Shown: positions 47,477 through 56,452 of the stretch, in pieces
How the letters are laid out: each line of letters opens with the position of its first letter
Numbering within the stretch: the first letter of the stretch is position 1
Translations under genes and position numbers: made by a program
Assembly: GCF_026420145.1 (NCBI RefSeq)
Contig: NZ_JAPMLV010000001.1
Coordinates: 2,294,001-2,358,000 of the forward strand
Direction: 5' to 3'
Source: Enterobacter pseudoroggenkampii
Lineage (GTDB): Bacteria > Pseudomonadota > Gammaproteobacteria > Enterobacterales > Enterobacteriaceae
Length of the DNA: 64,000 nt
The notes under the pieces: generated by a model
What the model was told of the DNA's origin: nothing
What the model saw: the letters and a program-made list of their open reading frames with translations, nothing else
Database searches by the model: none

Positions 47477-48943
47477 ATGAAGACAATTGCCTCCACCGCC
47501 CTTCCTGCCCGGGTTCAGCAACCGCGCTACGATCGCCAGTTATTACGCTCCCGCATCGTCCACTTTGGCTTTGGCGCGTTTCACCGTGCGCACCAGGCAT
47601 TGTTAACAGATCGGGTGCTGAATGAAAAAGGCGGCGACTGGGGGATTTGTGAGATTAGCCTTTTCAGCGGCGATGTGCTGATGAGCCAGCTGCGCGCGCA
47701 GGATCATCTGTTCACCGTGCTGGAAAAAGGGGCTGAAGGAAATGAGGCCATTATCGTCGGTGCCGTCCATGAATGCCTGAACGCAAAGCTGGACTCCCTG
47801 CCCGCCATTATTGAGAAATTTTGCGAGCCTCAGGTTGCGATTGTCTCGCTCACCATCACGGAAAAAGGCTATTGCATCGATCCCGCGACCGGAAAACTCG
47901 ATCTGAATAACCCCCGGATCGTCCACGACCTTGAAAACCCCTCCGAGCCACATTCGGCCCCAGGGATCCTGGTCGAAGCCCTCCACCGCCGCCGCGAGCG
48001 CGGCTTGTCTGCGTTTACCGTGCTGTCCTGCGACAATATCCCTGACAACGGGCACGTGGTGAAAAACGCGGTGCTGGGCATGGCGCAAAAACGTTCCGCA
48101 GGGTTATCTGAATGGATTGATAGCCACGTGAGTTTCCCGGGGACGATGGTCGACAGGATTGTGCCCGCCGCAACGGAGGCCTCGCTGGCGGAAATCACCG
48201 ACGCGCTCGGCGTGGAAGATCCGTGCGCCATCAGCTGCGAGCCGTTCATTCAGTGGGTCGTAGAAGATAATTTTGTCGCCGGGCGTCCCGAGTGGGAAGT
48301 GGCGGGTGTCCAGATGGTGCAGGATGTGCTGCCGTGGGAGCAGATGAAATTACGCATGCTCAACGGCAGCCACTCTTTCCTGGCGTATCTGGGGTACCTC
48401 GCGGGCTACGCCCATATAAATGAATGCATGGAGGACGCGGCGTTCCGTGAAGCAGCCCGTCGGCTGATGCTGGACGAGCAGGCCCCCACGTTGCGCATCA
48501 AGGATGTCGACCTCACGGCATACGCCGATAGCCTGATCGAGCGCTTTGCCAACCCGGCCCTCCAGCATCGGACCTGGCAAATCGCGATGGACGGTAGCCA
48601 GAAACTGCCCCAGAGAATGCTGGACGGGATCCGCGTTCATCTTGAGCGAAATACGCCGTGGTCGCTGCTGGCCCTGGGCGTGGCCGGCTGGATACGCTAC
48701 GTCAGCGGTACCGACGAACGCGGAAACGCGATTGACGTACGCGATCCCCTTAGCGATAAAATCCGCAAGATTGTTAACGCCAGCAGCGACGCTGACCGCG
48801 TTAACGCCCTGCTGGGGCTGAGCGAGGTCTTTGGTCACGATCTTGCGCATAATCGCGTTTTTGTGGAGGCTGTCAGCCAGGCCTATGAGCGCATTACCCG
48901 CCACGGCGCGCGTCAGGCTGTTATCGAAACGTTAAATCTTTAA
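47477..48943 (+). CDS. yeiQ: Mannitol dehydrogenase family oxidoreductase YeiQ, probable fructuronate reductase
   Basis: A 488-residue polyol/uronate dehydrogenase: N-terminal Rossmann domain (RIVHFGFGAFHRAHQA) and C-terminal helical domain with the catalytic Lys in MKLRMLNGSHSFLAY. It corresponds to E. coli YeiQ in place and length. The family includes UxuB (fructuronate reductase), and the shared control region with uxuA suggests it makes D-mannonate from D-fructuronate, the substrate of UxuA. The ATG at 47477 is chosen; an upstream GTG at 47468 lies on the ribosome site. Confidence 0.92.
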   Translation: MKTIASTALPARVQQPRYDRQLLRSRIVHFGFGAFHRAHQALLTDRVLNEKGGDWGICEISLFSGDVLMSQLRAQDHLFTVLEKGAEGNEAIIVGAVHECLNAKLDSLPAIIEKFCEPQVAIVSLTITEKGYCIDPATGKLDLNNPRIVHDLENPSEPHSAPGILVEALHRRRERGLSAFTVLSCDNIPDNGHVVKNAVLGMAQKRSAGLSEWIDSHVSFPGTMVDRIVPAATEASLAEITDALGVEDPCAISCEPFIQWVVEDNFVAGRPEWEVAGVQMVQDVLPWEQMKLRMLNGSHSFLAYLGYLAGYAHINECMEDAAFREAARRLMLDEQAPTLRIKDVDLTAYADSLIERFANPALQHRTWQIAMDGSQKLPQRMLDGIRVHLERNTPWSLLALGVAGWIRYVSGTDERGNAIDVRDPLSDKIRKIVNASSDADRVNALLGLSEVFGHDLAHNRVFVEAVSQAYERITRHGARQAVIETLNL

Positions 48944-48960
48944 CGATTATTGCGTTTAAT

Positions 48961-48985
48961 GCGAACGGATGAGGCCTCCGTTCGC
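48961..48985 (+). terminator. Hairpin downstream of yeiQ
   Basis: GCGAACGGA (48961-48969) and TCCGTTCGC (48977-48985) form a perfect 9-bp stem 17 bp after the yeiQ stop. A pyrimidine-rich tail (CCTTCCCCTTC) follows in place of a clear T-run. Confidence 0.55.
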
Positions 48986-49065
48986 CCTTCCCCTTCTCAC
49001 AGAGCACGTTTTTCGCCAGGATAGAGAATAGTGTTATAGCATCACCATTCTCATCCGGAGCGCAC

Positions 49066-50052
49066 GTGACCAAAACCAACCTCATCACCGGTTTTCTCGG
49101 CAGCGGTAAAACCACCTCAATTCTCCATCTGCTGGCAAATAAAGATCCGGCCGAGAAATGGGCCGTGCTGGTCAATGAATTTGGCGAGGTGGGCATTGAC
49201 GGCGCGCTGCTGTCATCCAGCGGCGCAATGATTAAAGAGATCCCCGGCGGGTGCATGTGCTGCGTCAATGGCCTGCCGATGCAGGTCGGGCTCAATACTC
49301 TGCTGCGTCAGGGCAAACCTGATCGCCTGCTGATTGAACCCACCGGGCTGGGTCACCCGAAGCAGATCCTCGATCTACTGACCGCCCCGGTTTACGAGCC
49401 GTGGATCGATCTGCGCGCCACCCTGTGCCTGCTCGATCCGCGTCAGCTTCTGGATGACAAGTCGCTGGCCAATGAGAACTTCCGCGATCAGCTCGCCTCG
49501 GCTGACGTTATTGTCGCGAATAAAGCCGATCGCGCCACGGCTGAAAGCCAGGCCGCGCTGGAGTCGTGGTGGCAGCATTTCGGCGGCAATCGCACGCGGG
49601 TGCAGGCCACCCAGGGGAATATTGATAGCGCCCTGCTTGACCTTCCACGTCTGAACCTCACCGCGTTGCCAGCCAGCGCGGAGCATGCGCACAGTCACCC
49701 GGTTAAGCAGGGCCTGGCAGCCCTGAGTCTGCCGGAGCACCAGCGCTGGCGCCGTAACCTGAACAGCGGTCAGGGATATCAGGCCTGCGGGTGGATTTTT
49801 GATGCTGAAACCGTTTTCGACACCATCGGGATCCTCGAGTGGGCCCGACTTGCGCCCGTCGATCGCGTGAAAGGGATCATGCGCACGCCAGACGGGCTGG
49901 TGCGAATCAACCGTCAGGGCGACGATTTCTTTATTGAAACGCAAAATGTGGCGCCGCCTGACAGCCGTATAGAGTTAATTAGTGCGGTTAACGCCGACTG
50001 GAATGCCCTCCAGTCCAGCCTGTTGAGGATTCGTTTAAGTTCAGGCGGCTAA
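49066..50052 (+). CDS. yeiR: Zinc-binding GTPase YeiR (COG0523)
   Basis: G3E-family metal-binding GTPase, 328 residues as in E. coli. E. coli YeiR is a zinc-stimulated GTPase proposed to act as a metallochaperone. Walker A GFLGSGKT (9-16), the metal motif CMCC (63-66 within GGCMCC), a switch Glu region and VANKADR are present, then a CobW C-terminal domain. The start is GTG at 49066, preceded by CCGGAG. A palindrome GTGTTATAGCATCAC lies 21-35 bp upstream. Confidence 0.95.
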   Translation: MTKTNLITGFLGSGKTTSILHLLANKDPAEKWAVLVNEFGEVGIDGALLSSSGAMIKEIPGGCMCCVNGLPMQVGLNTLLRQGKPDRLLIEPTGLGHPKQILDLLTAPVYEPWIDLRATLCLLDPRQLLDDKSLANENFRDQLASADVIVANKADRATAESQAALESWWQHFGGNRTRVQATQGNIDSALLDLPRLNLTALPASAEHAHSHPVKQGLAALSLPEHQRWRRNLNSGQGYQACGWIFDAETVFDTIGILEWARLAPVDRVKGIMRTPDGLVRINRQGDDFFIETQNVAPPDSRIELISAVNADWNALQSSLLRIRLSSGG

Positions 50053-50085
50053 CGTTGCCCCTGTTTTCACACTATACAGAACGTT

Positions 50086-50787
50086 ATGACAACTCGATTT
50101 CCCCTGATATTACTGCTTAATGTCGCCGGTCTGGCGCTTTTCTTCTCCTGGTATATCCCGGCGGATCATGGTTTCTGGTTCCCGCTGGATTCTGCCATTT
50201 TCCACTTCTTCAACCAGGAGCTGGTGAAGAGCAACGCGTTCCTGTGGCTGGTAGCAATTACCAACAACCGCGCCTTCGACGGCTTCTCGCTGCTGGCGAT
50301 GGGCTGCCTGATGCTCTCTTTCTGGCTGAAAGAGGACAAAGCCGGGCGTCGGCGTATTCTGATTATCGGTCTGGTGATGCTGCTGTTTGCCGTCGTCATT
50401 AACCAGCTGGCCACCGCGATTATTCCGGTTAAGCGCTCCAGCCCAACGCTCTTTTTCACCGATATTTATCGCGTGAGTGAACTGCTGCATATTCCAACAA
50501 AAGATGCGTCGAAGGACAGTTTCCCCGGCGATCACGGCATGATGCTGCTTATTTTTTCCGCAATTATGCTTCGCTATTTCGGCAGAAAAGCGTTTGCCAT
50601 AGCCCTGATTATTTTTGTGGTTTTTGCCTTCCCGCGCGTAATGATTGGCGCTCACTGGTTCACCGATATTGCCGTCGGTTCGCTCTCCGTTGCGCTGATT
50701 GCGCTGCCGTGGTGTTTGATGACCCCACTGAGCGACAGGATAATAGCGCTGTTCGATCGTTATCTTCCCGGTAAAGCGCAACAATAA
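50086..50787 (+). CDS. lpxT: Lipid A 1-diphosphate synthase LpxT
   Basis: Inner-membrane PAP2-type phosphotransferase that uses undecaprenyl pyrophosphate to add a second phosphate to lipid A, recycling the carrier. It has 233 residues and six helices. The PAP2 motifs appear as FPGDHG and PRVMIGAHWFTD; the first motif is degenerate (VKRSSPTLF). It lies 33 bp after yeiR in the same direction. A 12-bp inverted repeat lies 33 bp downstream. Confidence 0.94.
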   Translation: MTTRFPLILLLNVAGLALFFSWYIPADHGFWFPLDSAIFHFFNQELVKSNAFLWLVAITNNRAFDGFSLLAMGCLMLSFWLKEDKAGRRRILIIGLVMLLFAVVINQLATAIIPVKRSSPTLFFTDIYRVSELLHIPTKDASKDSFPGDHGMMLLIFSAIMLRYFGRKAFAIALIIFVVFAFPRVMIGAHWFTDIAVGSLSVALIALPWCLMTPLSDRIIALFDRYLPGKAQQ

Positions 50788-51214
50788 TTGAACAAATAAC
50801 TAACCTAAATTAACGTGAGCTATCAGGGATCGACATGATCCCTGATAGCCTTCCCGCCACGATCTTTTCCCAGTGTCATATTCTTGTCATCACATTCATG
50901 ATAAAAATGAAGCAATTGCGCGATAAAGCCTCGGATCTGACCGCATTTTAAGCAATTACGGATTTTTACTTTCTGTATCACATTTTCTTATAAAAAAAAG
51001 GCTTTTTTTACTCGCAATACCCCTGGCAATCGGTTAATCTCGAACTCGTTTTGCCCCATAGGGATAATTATTTCGATGGTGAATAATTTTGTGCGCTATG
51101 CCACAAATGTGACCAGAAAGAATTGTCTCAATGTGAACAGATAATTAGTCTCGTCACGTTTGGCATTTTTATAACGATATTTGTCGTTAAGGACTTCAAG
51201 GGATAATAAACAAA
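50788..51214 (+). other. 427-bp AT-rich gap lpxT-mepS
   Basis: Contents: the inverted repeat at 50820-50848; an A8-GGC-T7 stretch near 50993-51009; IR-like AATTATT/AATAATT around 51064-51089; and a 22-codon frame at 51076-51144. The start context of that frame resembles the mepS start (both have AGGGATAAT about 16 nt before ATGGT). The mepS promoter must lie here, but I cannot place it securely. The base composition is clearly more AT-rich than the genes. Confidence 0.6.
50820..50848. repeat. Perfect 12-bp inverted repeat downstream of lpxT
   Basis: CTATCAGGGATC (50820-50831), loop GACAT, GATCCCTGATAG (50837-50848). No T-run follows in either direction. It may end lpxT transcripts or be a protein-binding site. 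Confidence 0.65.
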
Positions 51215-51784
51215 ATGGTCAAATCTCAACCGTTTCTGAGATATATCTTACGGGGGATCCCGGCGATAGCAGTCGCGGTACTGTTATCTGCATGTAGTAC
51301 ATCGAACACCGCAAAGAATATGCATCCTGAGACGCGTGTTGTGGGAATGGAAGATTCCTCGTCACTGCAAGCCTCTCAGGATGAATTTGAAAATATGGTA
51401 CGTAATCTGGACGTGAAGTCCCGCATTATGGACCAGTATGCTGACTGGAAAGGCGTGCGCTATCGTCTTGGCGGCAGCACAAAAACAGGTATTGATTGTT
51501 CCGGTTTTGTACAGCGTACGTTCCGTGAGCAATTTGGGTTAGATCTTCCGCGTTCAACCTATGAACAGCAGGAGATGGGCAAGTCGATTTCACGTACCAA
51601 ACTGCGCACCGGTGATCTAGTCCTGTTCCGTGCCGGTTCTACAGGTCGACATGTTGGCATCTACATTGGTAACGACCAGTTCGTACATGCCTCCACCAGC
51701 AGCGGTGTGACCATTTCCAGCATGAATGAACCATACTGGAAGAAGCGCTACAACGAAGCACGCCGCGTACTGACCCGCAGTTAA
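51215..51784 (+). CDS. mepS: Murein DD-endopeptidase/LD-carboxypeptidase MepS (Spr)
   Basis: Outer-membrane lipoprotein that cleaves peptide cross-links so the sacculus can expand; its level is controlled by NlpI-Prc proteolysis. It has 189 residues: lipobox LLSAC with Cys27 and an NlpC/P60 domain with catalytic Cys95 (DCSGF), His146 (HVGIY) and His158 (FVHAS). AGGGATAATAAACAAA precedes the ATG, a long spacing. A strong terminator follows at 51831. Confidence 0.96.
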   Translation: MVKSQPFLRYILRGIPAIAVAVLLSACSTSNTAKNMHPETRVVGMEDSSSLQASQDEFENMVRNLDVKSRIMDQYADWKGVRYRLGGSTKTGIDCSGFVQRTFREQFGLDLPRSTYEQQEMGKSISRTKLRTGDLVLFRAGSTGRHVGIYIGNDQFVHASTSSGVTISSMNEPYWKKRYNEARRVLTRS

Positions 51785-51830
51785 TATGACTATTGTATCG
51801 TTGGTTATCCCTTGGCTGACGATATGATGA

Positions 51831-51862
51831 AAAAAAGCACTGCTTCGGCAGTGTTTTTTTTT
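51831..51862 (+). terminator. Terminator of mepS
   Basis: A6, GCACTGC, TTCG tetraloop, GCAGTG, T9 (51831-51862). It ends 49 bp before the pdeN start. Confidence 0.9.
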
Positions 51863-51911
51863 GCCCATTACACTGAATACATCCAGCGGCATTTCAGGAA
51901 TCACGACGTCT

Positions 51912-53468
51912 ATGCTCACCCGCTACTTCTCCAGTAATCGTAAGATACTGATCCTCAGTATTATCACGGGCCTCATCACCGCCCTGCTCCTGGGTTCACT
52001 GCAATTTTCCTGGAGTTACCACAAGCGGGAAGTCAAATTCGACACTCTGGTGAATGATGTAAGCGCCTATATGGGGAGCTATTTCGACGATTTAAAAAAA
52101 GCGGTCAATGTTCTCCAGCCCCTCACGCTGAACACGTGCCACGACGTCAATCAGGAACTCACCTCACGCGCGGCCTTCAGCATTAACGTTCGCGCCTTCC
52201 TGCTGGTCAGGGACAAGATGGCGTTCTGCTCTTCCGCCACAGGCCCGATGAATGTCCCGATGGAAACGCTGATACCTGAGCTGAATATCGATAAACCGAT
52301 CGATATGGCGCTGCTCCCGGGTACCCCCATGCTGCCTGATGAACCTGCAATTGCGATCTGGTACCGCAACCCATTAGTAAAGGGCGGCGGTGTGTTCACT
52401 TCAGTGAATATTAATCTGACGCCTTACCTGCTCTACACGGAGCGCCAGGACGAGTTCGCGGGTATAGCCATCATCATCGGCGATAACGCATTGTCGACCC
52501 AGTCCAGTACCCTGGTTCATGCGCACGAATTACATGACATCCCGGTCCGCACGGCGACGCTGAAAGACGTCCCCCTGACCATCAACCTGTATGCGGACGC
52601 ATGGACCAGCGATGAAATTCTCTACGCCGTGTTCTTCGGGCTGGTATGCGGCATTTGTGCCGGTTCGCTTAACTACTACATCCTCAGCATTCGGCTCAAC
52701 CCGGGTAAAGAGATTTTAAGCGCCATTAAGCGCGGCCAGTTTTACGTGGTTTATCAACCCGTCGTTGATGCCAAATCGCTCAAAATGACCGGGCTTGAAG
52801 TGCTGATGCGCTGGAAGCACCCGACAATGGGGGAAATTCCGCCTGACGCGTTTATCAATTTTGCCGAAGCGCAGAAGCTGATTGTCCCACTGACGCTGCA
52901 TCTCTTTGACCTTATCATTCACGATGCACCCGTGTTACAAACGCTGTTACCCCCGGGTGCCAAGGTGGGCATTAACATTGCGCCGGGGCATCTGCATGCG
53001 GAAAGCTTCAAGGACGATATGCGCACCTTCAAAGCGCTACTGCCGCCGGATTATTTCCAGATCGTGCTGGAAATTACCGAACGCGACATGCTGAATCATC
53101 GGGAAGCCAACAGCCTCTTCGAATGGCTGCATAACGAAGGGTTTGAAATCGCCATTGATGATTTTGGAACCGGCCACAGCGCGCTGATTTACCTTGAGCA
53201 TTTCACCATGGACTACCTCAAAATAGACCGTGGTTTTGTTAATGCGATCGGTACTGAGACCGTGACGTCGCCGGTGCTGGATGCCGTTCTGACGCTGGCA
53301 AGACGACTGAATATGTCGACCGTCGCCGAAGGGGTAGAGACGCCGGAACAGGCGGCCTGGCTGCGCGAACATGGCGTTAACTTCCTGCAGGGATACTGGA
53401 TTAGCCGTCCGATGCCGCTGGCGCAGTTCCGCGAATGGCGTCCTGATATTTCGCCCGAGGGCGATTAA
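51912..53468 (+). CDS. pdeN: Cyclic-di-GMP phosphodiesterase PdeN (Rtn) with CSS sensor
   Basis: Membrane c-di-GMP phosphodiesterase, 518 residues as in E. coli. Helix 1 (about 11-32), a periplasmic CSS domain with Cys76 and Cys106-Ser-Ser (redox disulfide that controls activity in this family), helix 2 (about 235-258), then an EAL domain. The signature glutamate is kept as EVL (295-297); DDFGTGHS (416-423) and KIDRGF (437-442) are intact, so it should be catalytic. The ATG at 51912 is chosen over an upstream in-frame codon that lies in the mepS terminator. Confidence 0.95.
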   Translation: MLTRYFSSNRKILILSIITGLITALLLGSLQFSWSYHKREVKFDTLVNDVSAYMGSYFDDLKKAVNVLQPLTLNTCHDVNQELTSRAAFSINVRAFLLVRDKMAFCSSATGPMNVPMETLIPELNIDKPIDMALLPGTPMLPDEPAIAIWYRNPLVKGGGVFTSVNINLTPYLLYTERQDEFAGIAIIIGDNALSTQSSTLVHAHELHDIPVRTATLKDVPLTINLYADAWTSDEILYAVFFGLVCGICAGSLNYYILSIRLNPGKEILSAIKRGQFYVVYQPVVDAKSLKMTGLEVLMRWKHPTMGEIPPDAFINFAEAQKLIVPLTLHLFDLIIHDAPVLQTLLPPGAKVGINIAPGHLHAESFKDDMRTFKALLPPDYFQIVLEITERDMLNHREANSLFEWLHNEGFEIAIDDFGTGHSALIYLEHFTMDYLKIDRGFVNAIGTETVTSPVLDAVLTLARRLNMSTVAEGVETPEQAAWLREHGVNFLQGYWISRPMPLAQFREWRPDISPEGD

Positions 53469-53542
53469 TTTCACATTGTCCGCGACGTCACTTATTATTC
53501 AGCTTAACCGAGCCGGTCTGTAAAAGAGGGAGCCGCCGCGAG

Positions 53543-55348
53543 ATGCTTATGCGCTTTATGTTGCTGATGTTGGCATTCACCAGCCTGTCCAGCCAGGCGC
53601 AAGCCATCAAAGAAAATATCGCCTTCGCGGTGATTGGCGAGCCGAAATACGCGGTCAATTTTACGCACTTCGATTACGTCAACCCTGCCGCGCCGAAGGG
53701 CGGTAAGGTGACGCTTTCCGCCACGGGAACCTTCGACAACTTCAACCGCTTCGCCCTGCGCGGCGTGGCGGCGGCGCGGACGGAATCGCTTTACGATACG
53801 CTCTTTGTCACGTCTGACGATGAACCCGGCAGCTACTATCCGCTGATTGCCGAGAACGTGCGTTACGCCGATAACTTCACCTGGGCGGAAATCTCGCTTA
53901 ACCCGCGGGCACGTTTTCACGATGGCACGCCGGTGAAGGCCAGCGACGTCGCGTTCACCTTCCATAAATTTATGACCGAAGGCGTGCCCCAGTTCCGCAT
54001 CGTATATAAGGGCGCGTCCGTCAGAGCCATTGCGCCGCTCACCGTGCGCATCGAGCTGAGTGACCCCAACAAAGAGAACATGCTGAGCCTGTTCTCGCTG
54101 CCGGTAATGCCTGAATCGTTCTGGAAAAATCATAAGCTAAGCGATCCCCTTTCGACTCCCCCACTGGCTGGCGGCCCTTACCACATTACCGACTGGCGCA
54201 TGGGGCAATATGTCGTCTATTCCCGCGTCAAAGACTACTGGGCGGCCAATCTGCCGGTAAACCGCGGACGCTGGAACTTCGACACCCTTCGCTATGATTA
54301 CTACCTCGACGATAACGTGGCGTTTGAAGCGTTCAAAGCCGGGGCCTTCGATTTGCGCGTCGAGAGCAGCGCCAAAAACTGGGCGACCCGCTATATCGGC
54401 AAAAATTTCGCAAAAGGCTATATCGTCAAAGACGAGCACAAAAATGAGTCTGCCCAGGACACCCGCTGGCTGGCGTTTAATATTCAGCGTCCGGTATTTA
54501 ATGACCGCCGGGTGCGGGAAGCCATCTCCCTGGCCTTTGATTTTGAGTGGATGAACAAAGCGCTGTTTTACGGGGCCTACAGCCGCGCCAACAGCTATTT
54601 TCAGAATACCGAATACGCCGCGCGCGATTACCCGAAAGCCGACGAGCTGGTCCTGCTGGCACCGCTAAAAGCGGAGGTTCCGCCACAGGTGTTCACCACC
54701 GTGTTTCAGCCGCCCGCATCGAAGGGTGACGGCTACGACCGTGACAACCTGCTGAAGGCCAGTAAGCTGCTGGATGACGCGGGCTGGCACCTGAAAAATC
54801 AAAAGCGTGTGGATGCCAAAACGGGTAAGCCGCTCAGCTTTGAGCTGCTGCTCTCGTCCGGAGGCAACGATCAGTGGGTGCTGCCGTTTAAGCACAATCT
54901 TGAGCGGCTGGGCGTGACCATGAACATTCGCCAGGTGGATAACGCGCAGATCACCAGCCGCATGCGCAGCCGTGATTACGACATGATGCAGCGCCTGTGG
55001 CCCGCCCAGCCGTGGCCCAGCTCGGACCTGCAAATCTCCTGGGCCTCCAGCTACATCGACTCCTCGTACAACGCGCCGGGGGTAAAAAGCCCGGCGATTG
55101 ACGCGCTGATTGCGAAAATCGTGGCGGCGCAGGGGGATAAAGAAAAGCTCCTGCCGCTCGGGCGCGCCCTCGACAGGGTCTTAACCTGGAACTACTACAT
55201 GCTGCCGATGTGGTATATGGGCGAAGATCGCCTTGCGCGCTGGGATAAGTTCTCCGTGCCTGCCGTGCGCCCTGTCTACTCCCTGGGCTTTGATACCTGG
55301 TGGTATGACGTTAACAAAGCCGCCAGACTTCCCGCTGAGCGGCGATAA
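53543..55348 (+). CDS. yejA: ABC transporter periplasmic binding protein YejA
   Basis: Solute-binding protein of the YejABEF peptide importer, which takes up microcin C and is linked to peptide uptake and antimicrobial-peptide resistance. It has 601 residues, with a signal peptide ending SSQAQA (cleavage near residue 21). The SBP_bac_5 (DppA/OppA-like) fold shows FTFHKFMTEGVPQFR, YDYYLDDNVAFEAFKAGAFD and WLAFNIQRPVFNDRRVREA. It is the first gene of yejABEF, 9 bp before yejB. Confidence 0.95.
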   Translation: MLMRFMLLMLAFTSLSSQAQAIKENIAFAVIGEPKYAVNFTHFDYVNPAAPKGGKVTLSATGTFDNFNRFALRGVAAARTESLYDTLFVTSDDEPGSYYPLIAENVRYADNFTWAEISLNPRARFHDGTPVKASDVAFTFHKFMTEGVPQFRIVYKGASVRAIAPLTVRIELSDPNKENMLSLFSLPVMPESFWKNHKLSDPLSTPPLAGGPYHITDWRMGQYVVYSRVKDYWAANLPVNRGRWNFDTLRYDYYLDDNVAFEAFKAGAFDLRVESSAKNWATRYIGKNFAKGYIVKDEHKNESAQDTRWLAFNIQRPVFNDRRVREAISLAFDFEWMNKALFYGAYSRANSYFQNTEYAARDYPKADELVLLAPLKAEVPPQVFTTVFQPPASKGDGYDRDNLLKASKLLDDAGWHLKNQKRVDAKTGKPLSFELLLSSGGNDQWVLPFKHNLERLGVTMNIRQVDNAQITSRMRSRDYDMMQRLWPAQPWPSSDLQISWASSYIDSSYNAPGVKSPAIDALIAKIVAAQGDKEKLLPLGRALDRVLTWNYYMLPMWYMGEDRLARWDKFSVPAVRPVYSLGFDTWWYDVNKAARLPAERR

Positions 55349-55357
55349 GGAATTATC

Positions 55358-56452
55358 ATGGGTGCCTATCTTCTCCGCCGTCTGCTGCTGGTCATCCCCA
55401 CCCTGTGGGCCATCATCACGATTAACTTTTTTATCGTGCAAATCGCCCCCGGTGGGCCGGTCGATCAGGCCATTGCCGCCATTGAATTTGGCAACAGCGG
55501 CGGCATGCCCGGCGGCGGCGGTGAAGGGATGGGCGCCAGCCATGCGCGAACCGGCGTAGGGAATATCAGTGAAAGCCACTACCGCGGCGGACGCGGGCTG
55601 GATCCGGAAGTGATCGCCGAGATCACCCACCGCTACGGCTTTGACAAACCGATTCACGAGCGCTATTTCAAAATGCTCTGGGATTACATCCGCTTCGATT
55701 TTGGCGATAGCCTGTTTCGCAGTGCGTCAGTGCTGACGCTGATCAAGCAAAGCCTGCCGGTTTCGATCACGCTGGGGCTGTGGGGAACGCTGATTATCTA
55801 TCTGGTCTCTATTCCGCTCGGGATCCGCAAAGCGGTGTACAACGGCAGCCGGTTCGATATCTGGAGCAGCACGTTCATCATTATTGGCTATGCCATCCCG
55901 GCGTTTCTGTTTGCCGTCCTGCTGATCGTCTTTTTTGCCGGGGGAAGCTATTTCGACCTCTTCCCGCTGCGGGGGCTGGTTTCCGCCGATTTCAGCTCCC
56001 TACCGTGGTATCAGAAAATCACCGACTACCTCTGGCATATCACGCTGCCGGTGCTGGCCACGGTCATCGGCGGGTTTGCGGCCCTGACCATGTTGACCAA
56101 AAACGCCTTTCTCGATGAAATTCGTAAACAGTACGTCGTCACGGCCCGCGCCAAGGGCGTGAGCGAGAAGCAGATCATGTGGAAACACGTGTTTCGCAAC
56201 GCCATGCTGCTGGTGATCGCCGGATTTCCGGCCACGTTCATCGGCATGTTTTTTACCGGCTCGCTGCTGATAGAGGTGATGTTTTCGCTCAACGGCCTGG
56301 GGCTGCTGGGCTATGAGGCTACCGTGTCGCGCGATTATCCGGTGATGTTTGGCACACTCTATATTTTCACCCTGATTGGCCTGCTGCTGAATATCATCAG
56401 TGATATCAGCTATACGCTGGTCGATCCCCGAATCGATTTTGAGGGCCGCTGA
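55358..56452 (+). CDS. yejB: Microcin C / peptide ABC transporter permease YejB
   Basis: Inner-membrane permease (DppB/OppB type), 364 residues. The N-terminal TM ([20 protein letters not shown]) is followed by a Gly-rich periplasmic loop (about 50-85, unusually rich in GG) and the BPD_transp_1 core with EAA loop [20 protein letters not shown]. Its TGA overlaps the yejE ATG by one base. Confidence 0.95.
   Translation: MGAYLLRRLLLVIPTLWAIITINFFIVQIAPGGPVDQAIAAIEFGNSGGMPGGGGEGMGASHARTGVGNISESHYRGGRGLDPEVIAEITHRYGFDKPIHERYFKMLWDYIRFDFGDSLFRSASVLTLIKQSLPVSITLGLWGTLIIYLVSIPLGIRKAVYNGSRFDIWSSTFIIIGYAIPAFLFAVLLIVFFAGGSYFDLFPLRGLVSADFSSLPWYQKITDYLWHITLPVLATVIGGFAALTMLTKNAFLDEIRKQYVVTARAKGVSEKQIMWKHVFRNAMLLVIAGFPATFIGMFFTGSLLIEVMFSLNGLGLLGYEATVSRDYPVMFGTLYIFTLIGLLLNIISDISYTLVDPRIDFEGR

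Noticed and set aside
50899-50952. 17-codon frame starting ATG in the lpxT-mepS gap
   Set aside because: No Shine-Dalgarno and no hydrophobic or conserved pattern; too short to support.
52796-52804. EVL in place of EAL in PdeN as loss of activity
   Set aside because: The glutamate is kept and EVL is common in active CSS-EAL phosphodiesterases; other catalytic motifs are intact.
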